A DNA stretch of 64,000 nucleotides from NCBI RefSeq assembly GCF_002076895.1, contig NZ_CP020465.1:3224001-3288000 (forward strand), given 5' to 3'. The DNA comes from Cognaticolwellia beringensis (GTDB taxonomy: Bacteria; Pseudomonadota; Gammaproteobacteria; Enterobacterales; Alteromonadaceae). The translations under genes and the position numbers were made by a program. Of this stretch, positions 9,450 through 19,948 are shown one piece after another (position 1 is the stretch's first letter; every line of letters starts with the position of its first letter). The notes beneath the pieces are model-generated. The model was not told the DNA's origin. It saw only the letters and a list, made by a program, of their open reading frames with translations, and made no database searches.

Positions 9450-9767
9450 GATACCTCTATTTCAAAGTGATTAACCGTACGATATAAATAGTATATTATT
9501 CTTTAAAGGAAGGTAATACCAAATCCATTAACTAAATCCCTGTTCAGCGAACACTAACAGTTTTACATCGACTTTTAGTGTTATAGCTCATTCAGTCCTC
9601 ATTGTTTTCTCCCTGTGAATCATTTTCTAAATATTACAGGCAGAGAACAATGAGAAAATAAGGAGTAAATGTAACGTTAGAGAAGATCATACTTTAATTT
9701 TTTTCTCTTCTCGGTGTCGGGCGAAGTCCCTCGGTGCCTCTGTGGTAAAATGTTTTTGACCATCAAG
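9450..9767. other. Intergenic region with long imperfect inverted repeats
   Basis: This 318-bp gap between dgt and cmoB has no gene. It contains an ATACCAA motif (9516-9522), a short inverted repeat AACACTAA / TTAGTGTT (9550-9582), and a 19-bp stem matching at 17 positions (arms 9598-9616 and 9636-9654) without a T-tract. The overall organisation resembles a small non-autonomous or REP-like intergenic repeat. Confidence 0.4.
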
Positions 9768-10733
9768 TTATTTATTGGCAATAAATATCGCACGTTTTGG
9801 CGCAGGGTAACCTTCAATAGTTTTGCTTTTATCATTAGGATCAAGAAAGTCTTGTAATGACTCAGTGTCTATCCAGTCGGTTTTACGTTGTTCGTCAAGC
9901 GCAGTTATATCGGTATTAACTACACGGATATTTTTAAATCCACAGCGCTCAAGCCAGGCACACATAGCGTCACAACTTGGAAGAAACCAAACATTACGCA
10001 TTTTTGCATAGCGTTCGCCAGGCACTAATACGGTATTTTCATCACCATCAACCACTAAGGTTTCTAATACTAATTCGCCGCCTTTAACGAGCTGTGCTTT
10101 CAGTTGGTAGATAAAATCTATCGGTGAGCGTCGATGATATAAAACACCCATAGCAAAAACGGTATCGAATGCATTCAGTTCCGGCAACTGTTCAACACCT
10201 AACGGTAAAAGATTAACATTATCGTCTTGGACAAAGTGTTGTATGGCTTGAAATTGCGACAAAAACAATTGTGTTGGGTCAATACCTACAACAAACTCAG
10301 CACCCGCACCGCGCATACGCCACAAGTGATAGCCACTGCCACAGCCAATATCTAAAACATAACGATTACGTAAATCACTAATGTGTGGGGCTAGGCGATC
10401 CCATTTAAAATCTGAACGCCATTCGGTATCTATATGCAGGCCATGAATATGATAAGGGCCTTTGCGCCAAGGTTTGAATTTTTTAAGTAAATTTTCTAGG
10501 CGTTTATACTCACCATCATTAATATCAGCGCGTTCTCCGGCACGCACAGTCGTGCTAATATCAATACTCGATGGTGATGTTTTTGGTAGTGCTGTTATGG
10601 TTTTTTGCCATTGGGCAAATTCGCCATGTAAATGTTGCTCGCGCCATTGCGTAAGTTGAGCAGGTAAAGTGTTGAGCCAGTGATTTAAACGGTTACCTGC
10701 TATTTTTTGATAAAAGCTGTTAAATGAAATCAT
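9768..10733 (-). CDS. cmoB: tRNA U34 carboxymethyltransferase
   Basis: Transfers a carboxymethyl group from carboxy-S-adenosylmethionine to 5-hydroxyuridine at tRNA position 34, giving cmo5U, which widens wobble decoding. The class I methyltransferase motif [15 protein letters not shown] lies in the middle of the protein, preceded by the CmoB-specific stretch [10 protein letters not shown] (about 85-95) and [14 protein letters not shown]. Length is 321 residues (E. coli 323). It lies four bases after cmoA, which makes its cofactor; the two form a tight operon. Confidence 0.95.
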   Translation of the reverse strand: MISFNSFYQKIAGNRLNHWLNTLPAQLTQWREQHLHGEFAQWQKTITALPKTSPSSIDISTTVRAGERADINDGEYKRLENLLKKFKPWRKGPYHIHGLHIDTEWRSDFKWDRLAPHISDLRNRYVLDIGCGSGYHLWRMRGAGAEFVVGIDPTQLFLSQFQAIQHFVQDDNVNLLPLGVEQLPELNAFDTVFAMGVLYHRRSPIDFIYQLKAQLVKGGELVLETLVVDGDENTVLVPGERYAKMRNVWFLPSCDAMCAWLERCGFKNIRVVNTDITALDEQRKTDWIDTESLQDFLDPNDKSKTIEGYPAPKRAIFIANK

Positions 10734-10737
10734 AGGT

Positions 10738-11487
<750 letters not shown>

Positions 11488-11644
11488 CTAACGTTAGAAG
11501 ATATAAAAAGGTATTTTACCTGATATTTTCAACGATAAACAAGATAATGTATTTTTATGTTATTCATTAGCGGGCAGTAACAGCCTATTTACTGCAAAAT
11601 TTTGCTGACAGAAATAACTAAAGTAACAATAATGAGAATTTAAA

Positions 11645-14485
11645 TTGGCTTCAAGATATTTTACGCAACTTTTAATCGCTTTCTCCTTGATGACAGTGCT
11701 ATTGGCGCTGCCTGTTTCTGCGCAAAATGCTAAACAAACATATCGTGTTGCCATTAATAAAACCTCTTACCCTTATCATTTTCTCAATAAAGAACAAAAA
11801 GCCGATGGCATGATGGTCGAACTTTGGCAATTATGGGCAAATAAGCAAAATGTTCAGCTGGAATTTGTAGTACTTAATTGGCAACAAACCATCAAACAAG
11901 TGCAAGAGGGGGAATTGGATATTCACGCCGGTATATTTAAAAGCACTGAAAGGGCTAAGCACCTAGATTTTAGTATGACTTTTTTTAATCAAAGCCGGCA
12001 CCTGTTTCTTCATCATTCAATAGCACATATAAAAAACATTTCACAACTTACGCCCTATGCCGTAGGTGTAGTTGATGGCTCTAGCCATGCAATTTCAATT
12101 AAAAGCAAGTACCCCAATTTAACATTAAGGTCCTTTTCTAATCGCAATGCTTTGTATAGCGCTGCCATGGAAGGTGAGATTTTGATGATGGCGGGGGTTG
12201 AAAAACTGTCTAAAAATTTTTCAGAGTATGAATTACTTAGCCAGCAATTTCCTGCGTTTGCGAAAGTTATTTATGACACAGGTGAGTATAGTGCAGCAGT
12301 CGCTAAAGGGGAAAGTCAACTGCTTGATTTTATAAAACAAGGTATGGACAAAATTTCTGACCAAGAGAAGTTAACCATTAAGAGGAAATGGCTAATAAAC
12401 GACAAGTCAGAAAATGTTATTACATTTTCATATTCAAATAATCAAATGCCTTTTTCAAGCACATCTGTTGCTGGTAATGCTCAAGGATTTTTTATTGAAT
12501 TATGGCAGATATGGGCAAAAGAGAATGACCAAGATATCGAATTCATTCTTAGTGATTCAAATGAGTCTACTCAGACTGATAAAAGTCTTGCAGATATTTA
12601 TATAACTAACGTGACTAGTGAGAAAAATAGCCCTGAAAGTGTTTTAGGACCGGTTATATATAGTATTGATTATGGTTTATTTCTTTCTAACAATATGAAT
12701 AAGATGCTTCATATATCTGAAATTGATAATAAAAATATTGGTGTTGTATCCTCACCCAGCCTTGTTAAAGATATTCAAAATAAAGCCAATAGTGCATCTA
12801 TTATTAATTTTGATAATTATGAGGCAATGTTTGCAGCTGCAGAGCGGGGTGAACTTGATGTTATTGCAGGTCAAAGTGACATCGTTGAAAATTACTTAAT
12901 TAAATATAAATTGCAGTCTATTTACTCAAAATTTAATGGTTACGTTTTCAAACGTGATATTCATGCTGTTTTAAGTAGAGTTAACCCGAAATTGAGCCAA
13001 TTAATAGCAGAAGGCTTTGGAGAAAGTATATTAGATGACTTAGCCACGTTAGAGAAAAAGTGGCATTTAGATAAGTCATCGGCCTTTTTTAAGCGCCAAT
13101 TAGCTGTATTGGCATTAACAGAGCCAGAAGCACAGTGGGTAAAAGATAATAATGTTGTTAAATTTGGCATAACCAAAAATTGGATCCCTGTTGAGTTTAT
13201 TGATAAGTATGGTGAAGTTAAGGGCATTAATCCTGATATATTTCAGCTGATGAGTAGCCGACTTAATATAAAAGTTGACTATGTTGTTTATGAAAGTTTC
13301 AACGAGCTTTATCAAGCATTATTAGCCGGTGATATTGATGTTATTGGCAGTGTTGTAGCAACACCAGAACGTAAAAAAGAAGTGTTATTTACTGACTCAT
13401 ATTGGAGTATGCCTTGGGTTATTTTGCACCCACGTGAATTAGGTAAACAATTAAACTTAGCCGACTTTAGTGGTAAAACCTTAGCAATTGCTAAAGGTTA
13501 CTATTTAATTTCTATTATTAGGAAAAACTTTCCACTGATTGACTTAAGATTAGTAGACGATAATGAAGAGGGATTATTAGCGATTCAAAAAGGTATAGTC
13601 GATGGCTATATTGATAGCTTATCATCAGGTACTGAGTTACTTAAAAGGGAAAGTTTGGTTAGTTTGTCAATGTCAGTACTTGAAGAAGTGGATGAAGATG
13701 GTAACCATTTAGCGGTCAATAAATCGTTACCCATGTTAGTAAATATCCTTAATAAGGCGGTTTTAAGTATTTCAGATCTTGATAGTCAGGAAATATATGA
13801 AAAGTGGTTCGATATTAATATAGAAACCGGCTTAGATAAAAATGTTGTGTTACGTGTAGCGTTGCAAGTGGGGGCACTGATAACCATCATCATCATCATT
13901 ATTATGGTTTGGAACCGCCGTTTATACTTAGAGATTAAAAACCGTAAAAAATTAGAAAAAAAAATGCAATATATGGCCACTCATGATGACCTTACTGGCC
14001 TGGCTAATCGTGTTTTATTGAAAGACCGGCTCAACAGTGCTATTTCTTTTCACCAACGACAAAAGCTTTTACTAGCGGTGCTATTTATAGACCTTGATGG
14101 ATTTAAAGATATTAATGACACCTATGGTCATGATGTTGGTGACGAGCTTTTAATTGAAGTGGCAACTCGCTTAACAGGTTGTGTGCGAGAGTCTGACACG
14201 GTTGTGCGGTTTGGCGGTGATGAATTTGTGCTGTTACTCACTGGTTTACATTATCAAGATGAGGCTGCATATGTTGCTGATAAAGTCTTAAAGCTGATTC
14301 AACAGCCGATAAAATTACCTGAAGTAACTGCGACTATCGGTTGCAGCATTGGTATTGCAATGTTTCCCGACGATGGTGATTCAGATAACGAGCTATTAAA
14401 AATAGCAGATTCATTAATGTATGACGTTAAAGCCGCCGGAAAAAACCATTATGCCTTTAATCGCAAAGACGACTCTGCGGTCTAA
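11645..14485 (+). CDS. Membrane diguanylate cyclase with three periplasmic solute-binding (SBP_bac_3-like) domains
   Basis: Predicted c-di-GMP synthase that senses periplasmic ligands. Order: signal peptide (1-26, ending VSAQNA), solute-binding-like domain 1 (about 30-255), domain 2 (about 258-480, more divergent), domain 3 (about 490-720, beginning LTEPEAQWVKDNN as in EvgS-type sensors), one transmembrane helix (about 733-757, isoleucine-rich), and a GGDEF domain (about 770-940). The active site is intact (G857-G-D-E-F861) and an RxxD inhibitory site (RESD) sits five residues before it, so product feedback is likely. No EAL or PAS domain is present. The start is TTG at 11645; it gives a complete signal peptide, but initiation strength is uncertain. 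It is divergent from cmoA. Confidence 0.85.
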   Translation: MASRYFTQLLIAFSLMTVLLALPVSAQNAKQTYRVAINKTSYPYHFLNKEQKADGMMVELWQLWANKQNVQLEFVVLNWQQTIKQVQEGELDIHAGIFKSTERAKHLDFSMTFFNQSRHLFLHHSIAHIKNISQLTPYAVGVVDGSSHAISIKSKYPNLTLRSFSNRNALYSAAMEGEILMMAGVEKLSKNFSEYELLSQQFPAFAKVIYDTGEYSAAVAKGESQLLDFIKQGMDKISDQEKLTIKRKWLINDKSENVITFSYSNNQMPFSSTSVAGNAQGFFIELWQIWAKENDQDIEFILSDSNESTQTDKSLADIYITNVTSEKNSPESVLGPVIYSIDYGLFLSNNMNKMLHISEIDNKNIGVVSSPSLVKDIQNKANSASIINFDNYEAMFAAAERGELDVIAGQSDIVENYLIKYKLQSIYSKFNGYVFKRDIHAVLSRVNPKLSQLIAEGFGESILDDLATLEKKWHLDKSSAFFKRQLAVLALTEPEAQWVKDNNVVKFGITKNWIPVEFIDKYGEVKGINPDIFQLMSSRLNIKVDYVVYESFNELYQALLAGDIDVIGSVVATPERKKEVLFTDSYWSMPWVILHPRELGKQLNLADFSGKTLAIAKGYYLISIIRKNFPLIDLRLVDDNEEGLLAIQKGIVDGYIDSLSSGTELLKRESLVSLSMSVLEEVDEDGNHLAVNKSLPMLVNILNKAVLSISDLDSQEIYEKWFDINIETGLDKNVVLRVALQVGALITIIIIIIMVWNRRLYLEIKNRKKLEKKMQYMATHDDLTGLANRVLLKDRLNSAISFHQRQKLLLAVLFIDLDGFKDINDTYGHDVGDELLIEVATRLTGCVRESDTVVRFGGDEFVLLLTGLHYQDEAAYVADKVLKLIQQPIKLPEVTATIGCSIGIAMFPDDGDSDNELLKIADSLMYDVKAAGKNHYAFNRKDDSAV

Positions 14486-14520
14486 TTCATAACATAACTA
14501 TACTATTCAAAGAATGTCGG

Positions 14521-14548
14521 GTGACTTTACCTAGCTTTGCTTTATAAT
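14521..14548 (+). promoter_or_regulatory. Candidate sigma-70 promoter for aspS
   Basis: GTGACT (14521-14526) and a perfect TATAAT (14543-14548) are separated by 16 bases, about 100 bases before the aspS start. Confidence 0.45.
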
Positions 14549-14645
14549 GTCGGCAATTTTTTATCATAATAAGTTATAGCGTTAAGACTTCCATTGAGGA
14601 GCATCTATGACTTATATAGCTTATTCGAATTTTCAGGGTAAATAC

Positions 14646-16430
14646 ATGCGTAGTCTTTATTGTGGTGAGGTTAATGAATCTCATGTGGGTCAGGAAGTCA
14701 CACTTTGTGGTTGGGTTAATCGTCGTCGTGACTTAGGTGCGGTAATTTTCTTAGATTTACGAGATCGTGAAGGCATCGTACAAGTCGTTTATGATCCAGA
14801 CTTTCCAGATGTGCTCGAAAAAGCCAATACTTTGCGCAATGAGTTTTGTGTGCAAGTAAAAGGCAAGGTACGCGCTCGTCCAGATGGTCAAGTGAATAAA
14901 GATATGGCCACGGGTGCGATAGAAGTTTTAGGCTTAGAGCTTACTATTTTAAATAAGTCTGCCCCTTTACCTTTAGATTCAAATCAAAAGAACTCTGAAG
15001 AGCTACGATTAAAATATCGTTACTTAGATTTACGTCGCCCAGAAATGACAGAGCGTATGCGTTTTCGCGCAAAAGTTACTTCAGCGGTGCGTTCATCACT
15101 TGAATCACAAGGCTTTTTGGATATTGAAACGCCAATATTAACAGCGGCTACCCCTGAGGGCGCTCGTGATTACTTAGTGCCAAGTCGCACGCACAAAGGA
15201 CAATTTTTTGCTTTACCGCAGTCACCACAATTATTTAAGCAATTGCTGATGATGTCAGGTATGGAACGTTACTATCAAATTGTTAAGTGTTTCCGTGATG
15301 AAGACTTACGTGCTGACCGTCAACCAGAATTTACTCAAATTGATATTGAAACCTCATTTATGAGTTCAGATCAAGTGATGGAAGTTACTGAAACCATGAT
15401 CCGTGGCTTATTCCAAGAACTGCTTAACGTAGACTTAGGTGAGTTTCCACGTATGGCATATTCAGAGGCGATGACTCGCTTTGGCTCTGATAAACCTGAT
15501 TTACGTAATCCACTTGAAATTGTTGATGTTGCTGACATCTTAAAAGATGTTGAGTTTAAAGTATTCTCTGGTCCTGCTAACGACGAAAATGGTCGTGTTG
15601 CGGTCATTTGTGTACCAGGCGGCGCAGCTAAATTTTCTCGTAAAGGTATTGACGAATTAACTAAATTTGTCGGTATTTATGGCGCGAAGGGCATGCCATG
15701 GTTAAAAGTGAATGATCGTGATGCTGGCATTGAAGGTTTGCAATCACCAATCTTAAAATTCTTAACTGAAGAAGCGGTTAATGCCTTATTAGAACGCACT
15801 AATGCTAAAACCGGCGATATCATTTTCTTTGGTTCTGACACTTATAATGTAGTGACCGAGTCATTAGGTGCACTGCGCCTTAAAATTGGTGAAGACCTTG
15901 AGTTATTGCAAGGTGAATGGAAACCATTGTGGGTTGTTGATTTCCCAATGTTTGAAGAAGCAGATGGACACATGCATGCTATTCATCATCCGTTTACCGC
16001 ACCGACTAACTTAACAGCGGCTGAATTAGAAGCTAACCCAGTAGGTGCCTTATCTGATGCTTACGACATGGTGCTTAATGGCTGTGAATTAGGTGGTGGC
16101 TCTGTCCGTATTCATAACCAAGATATGCAAGCAGCCGTGTTTCGTATTTTGGGTATTAGTGATGAAGAAGCACAAGAGAAATTTGGTTTCTTACTCGAAG
16201 CATTACAATACGGCGCTCCACCACATGCAGGTTTAGCGTTTGGTTTAGACCGTTTAGTGATGTTGATGACAGGTGCAAGTTCAATTCGTGATGTTATGGC
16301 ATTCCCGAAAACAACGACCGCTGCTTGTCCATTAACTAATGCACCTGGCCATGCAAACCCTGTCCAGTTAAAAGAATTAGGCATTGCTTGTTTAGAAAAA
16401 GAAACTGATACTGACGAAAAAGCAGAATAA
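14646..16430 (+). CDS. aspS: Aspartate--tRNA ligase
   Basis: Class II aminoacyl-tRNA synthetase of the bacterial type: anticodon-binding OB domain (about 1-105, [11 protein letters not shown]), motif 2 [18 protein letters not shown], the bacterial GAD insertion (about 285-420), and motif 3 [11 protein letters not shown] near the end. At 594 residues it matches E. coli AspRS (590). The start at 14646 (MRSLYCG) aligns with the usual family N-terminus and has AGGG seven bases upstream. An in-frame ATG at 14607 with a stronger GAGGAG ribosome site would add 13 residues, so either start could be used. A terminator follows at 16485. Confidence 0.95.
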   Translation: MRSLYCGEVNESHVGQEVTLCGWVNRRRDLGAVIFLDLRDREGIVQVVYDPDFPDVLEKANTLRNEFCVQVKGKVRARPDGQVNKDMATGAIEVLGLELTILNKSAPLPLDSNQKNSEELRLKYRYLDLRRPEMTERMRFRAKVTSAVRSSLESQGFLDIETPILTAATPEGARDYLVPSRTHKGQFFALPQSPQLFKQLLMMSGMERYYQIVKCFRDEDLRADRQPEFTQIDIETSFMSSDQVMEVTETMIRGLFQELLNVDLGEFPRMAYSEAMTRFGSDKPDLRNPLEIVDVADILKDVEFKVFSGPANDENGRVAVICVPGGAAKFSRKGIDELTKFVGIYGAKGMPWLKVNDRDAGIEGLQSPILKFLTEEAVNALLERTNAKTGDIIFFGSDTYNVVTESLGALRLKIGEDLELLQGEWKPLWVVDFPMFEEADGHMHAIHHPFTAPTNLTAAELEANPVGALSDAYDMVLNGCELGGGSVRIHNQDMQAAVFRILGISDEEAQEKFGFLLEALQYGAPPHAGLAFGLDRLVMLMTGASSIRDVMAFPKTTTAACPLTNAPGHANPVQLKELGIACLEKETDTDEKAE

Positions 16431-16484
16431 CTTTCGTTTCAGAATTTTAATATTGATTTAACACTTAATATTAAAAAATTAAAG

Positions 16485-16528
16485 CGCACGAATGAATGCT
16501 ACTTAGGCTTTATTCGTGCGTTTTTTTT
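16485..16528 (+). terminator. Rho-independent terminator after aspS
   Basis: CGCACGAATGAA (16485-16496) pairs with TTTATTCGTGCG (16509-16520, one G-T wobble) and is followed by eight T residues. Confidence 0.8.
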
Positions 16529-16564
16529 CAATCGCACTTAAATGATTATTAAAGGTACTTTTTA

Positions 16565-17092
16565 GTGAGTATTATTTTAGGCATAGATCCTGGATCACGT
16601 TTAACTGGCTACGGTGTTATTAAACAGCAGGGACGAAATTTCATCTATTTAGGTAGCGGCTGCATTAAAGCAATGGCTGCAGGTGAAGATTTAGGCATGC
16701 GCTTGCAAACCATTTTTGCTGGCGTAAGTGAGATTATCTTACAGTTTCAGCCGGATATGTTTGCTATTGAACAAGTTTTTATGGCGAAAAATCCTGACTC
16801 TGCGTTAAAGCTAGGGCAAGCCCGAGGCGCAGCAATTGTTGCAGCCACAAACAACGGTTTAACGATAGCAGAATACTCCGCCAGACAAATCAAGCAATCA
16901 GTTGTTGGCACCGGCGCGGCAGATAAAACTCAAGTACAGCATATGGTAAAAACTATTTTGAAATTGCCAGGTACACCCCAAGCAGACGCGGCAGATGCAT
17001 TGGCCGTAGCACTTTGTCATGCGCACAGTCATGATTCGATCAGTAAATTGTCAGGTCAAGCCAGTAAAACAGTGCGAGGGCGACTACGTTAG
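16565..17092 (+). CDS. ruvC: Crossover junction endodeoxyribonuclease RuvC
   Basis: Holliday-junction resolvase acting with RuvAB. The start is GTG at 16565, giving [17 protein letters not shown] with catalytic D7; further acidic residues are visible in FAIEQVF and at the C-terminus in [14 protein letters not shown]. Length is 175 residues (E. coli 173). It lies after the aspS terminator and 127 bases before ruvA, so ruvC probably has its own promoter, while ruvAB has a separate LexA-like site. Confidence 0.95.
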   Translation: MSIILGIDPGSRLTGYGVIKQQGRNFIYLGSGCIKAMAAGEDLGMRLQTIFAGVSEIILQFQPDMFAIEQVFMAKNPDSALKLGQARGAAIVAATNNGLTIAEYSARQIKQSVVGTGAADKTQVQHMVKTILKLPGTPQADAADALAVALCHAHSHDSISKLSGQASKTVRGRLR

Positions 17093-17156
17093 CATGGCAT
17101 TACGTTTACCTTGTTGAAAATTTCACCTTGATTCAAATAATTCATTGCTTAAACTT

Positions 17157-17176
17157 TACTGTATAAATATCTAGTG
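17157..17176. promoter_or_regulatory. LexA-box-like operator upstream of ruvA
   Basis: The 20 bases TACTGTATAAATATCTAGTG match the Escherichia-type SOS box consensus at 16 of 20 positions, with a perfect left half (TACTGTATA) and a degenerate right half. It lies 43 bases before the ruvA start, and ruvAB is SOS-controlled in E. coli. Confidence 0.6.
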
Positions 17177-17219
17177 GTATGGTGACGTCATATATTGTAT
17201 CAAGTAGAAAGGTTAAGCG

Positions 17220-17837
17220 GTGATTGGACGTTTACGTGGCATATTAATAGAAAAAATGGCCCCCGAAATTTTAATCGAATGTCATGGTGTTGGCTATGAA
17301 GTAACCATGCCAATGACCAGTATTTACGCACTCGGCGAAGTTAATCAAGAAGCAACTTTATATACCCATTTTGTTGTTCGTGAAGATGCACAGCTACTCT
17401 ATGGTTTCGCTAATAAAGTTGAGCGAAGACTGTTTCGCTTACTGATCAAAGTTAATGGTGTTGGACCAAAATTAGGCTTAGCTATTTTATCCGGCATGTC
17501 TGCCGATCAATTTGTCAGTTGTGTTATCCATGACGACTTAACCACGATTGTTAAAATCCCGGGTGTCGGCAAGAAAACAGCAGAACGTTTGTTGATTGAA
17601 ATGCGTGATAGATTAAAAGATTGGCAAACTGACAGCAGTGATGCCCTTGTTCGTATGATGCCTACAGATGTTAATCAAGCCAATGCTTTTGTTAGTGATA
17701 ACCGCGGTGATGCTATTAACGCTTTAGTGTCTTTAGGGTATAGTCAACAACAAGCAGATAAAGCGGTGAAGTCAGTGTTTGAAGCTGATAAGAGTAGCGA
17801 AGACTTGATCCGCAATGCTTTAAAAGCGATGTTATAG
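17220..17837 (+). CDS. ruvA: Holliday junction branch migration protein RuvA
   Basis: DNA-binding subunit that holds the four-way junction for the RuvB motor. [12 protein letters not shown] at the N-terminus (OB domain), helix-hairpin-helix motifs [18 protein letters not shown] and [19 protein letters not shown] in the middle, and a C-terminal UBA-like RuvB-binding domain (about 158-205, [16 protein letters not shown]). Length is 205 residues (E. coli 203). The GTG start at 17220 has AAAGG upstream. The LexA-like box lies 43 bases before it, and ruvB follows after 93 bases. Confidence 0.95.
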   Translation: MIGRLRGILIEKMAPEILIECHGVGYEVTMPMTSIYALGEVNQEATLYTHFVVREDAQLLYGFANKVERRLFRLLIKVNGVGPKLGLAILSGMSADQFVSCVIHDDLTTIVKIPGVGKKTAERLLIEMRDRLKDWQTDSSDALVRMMPTDVNQANAFVSDNRGDAINALVSLGYSQQQADKAVKSVFEADKSSEDLIRNALKAML

Positions 17838-17930
17838 ATTAAGCTAAACTAATTTAAGTCATATGACGGTAATTTATTGGTAAATAGTACCGTTTAGCGC
17901 GTAAAGCCGTAATTTCCCAAAGAGTAATAC

Positions 17931-18935
17931 ATGATAGAAGCAGATCGATTAATTGAACCAATAGCTAGCCGTGAAGATGAAACGGTTGACCGAGCTATTC
18001 GGCCAAAAATGCTGTCAGATTATACTGGGCAGGAACATGTAAAGTCTCAAATGAATATTTTCATTGCTGCAGCATTGAAAAGACAAGAGCCACTAGATCA
18101 TTTATTAATATTTGGCCCTCCAGGTCTAGGTAAAACGACGTTAGCCAACATTGTGGCTAACGAAATGGGCGTCAGTATTCGTACGACTTCAGGACCTGTA
18201 TTGGAAAAAGCTGGCGACTTAGCGGCATTATTGACGAATCTTGAAGAAAATGACGTCTTGTTTATTGATGAAATTCACCGCTTAAGCCCGGTTGTGGAAG
18301 AAATTCTCTACCCTGCAATGGAAGATTATCAGCTAGATATTATGATAGGCGAGGGACCTGCGGCACGCTCTATAAAACTTGATTTACCCGCATTTACCTT
18401 AATTGGCGCGACCACTCGAGCTGGATCGCTCACATCACCACTTCGCGACCGTTTTGGCATAGTTCAACGGCTAGAATTTTATAACACGCAAGAGTTAACT
18501 GAAATTGTTATGCGTTCAGCACATTTTTTGAATTTAGAAATTGCTCAAGCGGGGGCATTTGAAGTCGCAAGGCGTTCTCGTGGCACTCCACGTATTGCAA
18601 ATCGTTTGTTACGACGAGTAAGAGATTACGCTGACGTGAAAACTGACGGTATAGTCAGTAAAGCAACGGCTGCTAGTGCTTTAGATATGCTAGAAGTCGA
18701 TAATGAAGGTTTCGATTTAATGGATCGTAAATTACTGGAAGCGATAATTAATAAATTCGGCGGTGGTCCCGTTGGTCTAGATAATGTTGCCGCTGCCATT
18801 GGTGAAGAACGCGAAACGATTGAAGATGTGATAGAGCCTTTTTTAATACAGCAAGGCTTTCTTCAGCGTACACCGCGTGGACGAATAGCCACTAGTCGAG
18901 CTTACCTACATTTTGGCCTAGACTTCCCAAGCTAA
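17931..18935 (+). CDS. ruvB: Holliday junction branch migration DNA helicase RuvB
   Basis: AAA+ motor that drives branch migration. Walker [14 protein letters not shown] (about 60-72), Walker [10 protein letters not shown] (about 108-116), sensor 1 [19 protein letters not shown] with the arginine finger, and a C-terminal winged-helix domain ([16 protein letters not shown] to the end). Length is 334 residues (E. coli 336). It is co-directional with ruvA, followed by a terminator at 18957. Confidence 0.96.
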   Translation: MIEADRLIEPIASREDETVDRAIRPKMLSDYTGQEHVKSQMNIFIAAALKRQEPLDHLLIFGPPGLGKTTLANIVANEMGVSIRTTSGPVLEKAGDLAALLTNLEENDVLFIDEIHRLSPVVEEILYPAMEDYQLDIMIGEGPAARSIKLDLPAFTLIGATTRAGSLTSPLRDRFGIVQRLEFYNTQELTEIVMRSAHFLNLEIAQAGAFEVARRSRGTPRIANRLLRRVRDYADVKTDGIVSKATAASALDMLEVDNEGFDLMDRKLLEAIINKFGGGPVGLDNVAAAIGEERETIEDVIEPFLIQQGFLQRTPRGRIATSRAYLHFGLDFPS

Positions 18936-18956
18936 CGATTTAGTTTATTTTTACAA

Positions 18957-18977
18957 AGGCACCTTCGGGTGCTTTTT
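18957..18977 (+). terminator. Rho-independent terminator after ruvB
   Basis: GCACC-TTCG-GGTGC forms a stable tetraloop hairpin flanked by A and T runs, 21 bases after the ruvB stop. Confidence 0.75.
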
Positions 18978-19086
18978 ACGTTTAATAGAGCGTCATTATT
19001 AGGCTAAACACGTTGTTTTATGTTTCTGACAAAAGCTATCTGCATCTTATACCAAGCCATTGTAAATATATTTTGATATTTTAGGC

Positions 19087-19116
19087 AAAAAAAAGCCCAC
19101 ATAAAAATATGTGGGC
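19087..19116 (-). terminator. Intrinsic terminator, minus strand
   Basis: A perfect 9-bp stem with a four-base loop (19095-19116) is followed on the minus strand by eight T residues. No annotated minus-strand protein gene precedes it, which supports the small-RNA interpretation. Confidence 0.75.
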
Positions 19117-19257
19117 CAACTTAGAATGTAAGTTGTAAGAAGGAAATGGGGTTCCTATAAAATATCAGAGAGAAAGGCAACAACACCTATTCAAAACATT
19201 TATGGGCTACATGAATATTTGTCAGCGAAACAAAATTCATACGCTAGTCCAGAAAAC
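19087..19257 (-). ncRNA. Candidate small RNA of about 170 nt (minus strand)
   Basis: Read on the minus strand, a sigma-70 promoter at 19292-19264 is followed by about 170 bases without a credible reading frame, ending in a strong intrinsic terminator. The 3' end has two adjacent hairpins: CAACTTA / TAAGTTG (7 bp, 19117-19135), then a 9-bp stem GCCCACATA / TATGTGGGC with a four-base loop (19095-19116) and an eight-U tail (19094-19087). This is the typical 3' architecture of Hfq-binding trans-acting small RNAs. I do not recognise it as Spot 42, RyhB, 6S or another named family. The longest minus-strand frame I found inside is only 17 codons and has no ribosome site. Confidence 0.5.
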
Positions 19258-19263
19258 AACGTT

Positions 19264-19292
19264 ATTCTAGTCCGATGAGCCAATCAAATCAA
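19264..19292 (-). promoter_or_regulatory. Sigma-70 promoter for the candidate small RNA
   Basis: On the minus strand TTGATT (19292-19287), a 17-base spacer and TAGAAT (19269-19264) form a near-consensus promoter. Transcription would start near 19257. Confidence 0.55.
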
Positions 19293-19537
19293 ACGAAAAT
19301 ATTTTATCTTAATCATTAGAAAAACTAATGCGAAAATTTTTGGCATAACCCCATGGTTAGGCGCTTAATGGTATCGCTGATATAGTCTTATGAGTGAAAG
19401 TATTCTAATAGATGAAAGTTAATTCAATTTAATGCTGAAATAGTGAGAAAGAATGTGTCTTAGCCCTTGTCGGGTGTGAGCTTTATCTATTAAGATATGC
19501 ACTTGAATTTTATATTTAGTTAAATTGAATAAATTAA

Positions 19538-19948
19538 ATGTCATTAAACAATTTCCAACACAAGGTTCGCGTTTATTATGAAGATACCGATGCCGGTGGT
19601 ATCGTCTATTATGCTAACTATTTAAAGTTTTTTGAACGCGCCCGTACAGAATGGCTTCGGGAACTTGGTATTAATCAATCAATATTTTTAGAACAAAACA
19701 TCGGCTTCGTGGTCACAAAGGTTGCGATGGAAAACAAGGCATCTGCAAAACTCGATGATTTGTTAACAATAACCAGCTCAATAAGCCGATTAAAGTCTGC
19801 TAGTTTGGTATTTTCACAGCAGATTGTGAATCAAAACCAGTTAACATTATGTACGGCTGAAATTAAAGTCGCTTGTGTTAATTTATCTATCGCAAAACCT
19901 TGTAGTATCCCCAACAGCATATTAGGAGCATTAAAACGTGTCAGCTGA
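19538..19948 (+). CDS. ybgC: Tol-Pal system-associated acyl-CoA thioesterase
   Basis: Hotdog-fold thioesterase, first gene of the Tol-Pal operon. The catalytic signature [28 protein letters not shown] (aspartate in EDTDAGG) is clear. Length is 136 residues (E. coli 134). It overlaps tolQ by 11 bases, which couples their translation. The physiological acyl-CoA substrate is not settled for the family; a link to envelope phospholipid metabolism is suggested by its partners. Confidence 0.93.
   Translation: MSLNNFQHKVRVYYEDTDAGGIVYYANYLKFFERARTEWLRELGINQSIFLEQNIGFVVTKVAMENKASAKLDDLLTITSSISRLKSASLVFSQQIVNQNQLTLCTAEIKVACVNLSIAKPCSIPNSILGALKRVS

Larger units (their letters stand above)
18978..19537. 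other. Long intergenic region between ruvB and ybgC
   Basis: This 560-bp gap has no supported protein gene. It contains an ATACCAA motif (19049-19055), a candidate minus-strand small RNA with terminator and promoter (19087-19292), and AT-rich DNA leading to ybgC. A weak plus-strand promoter (TTGTCG at 19467-19472, TAAGAT at 19491-19496, 18-base spacing) could serve the tol-pal operon. Confidence 0.5.
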
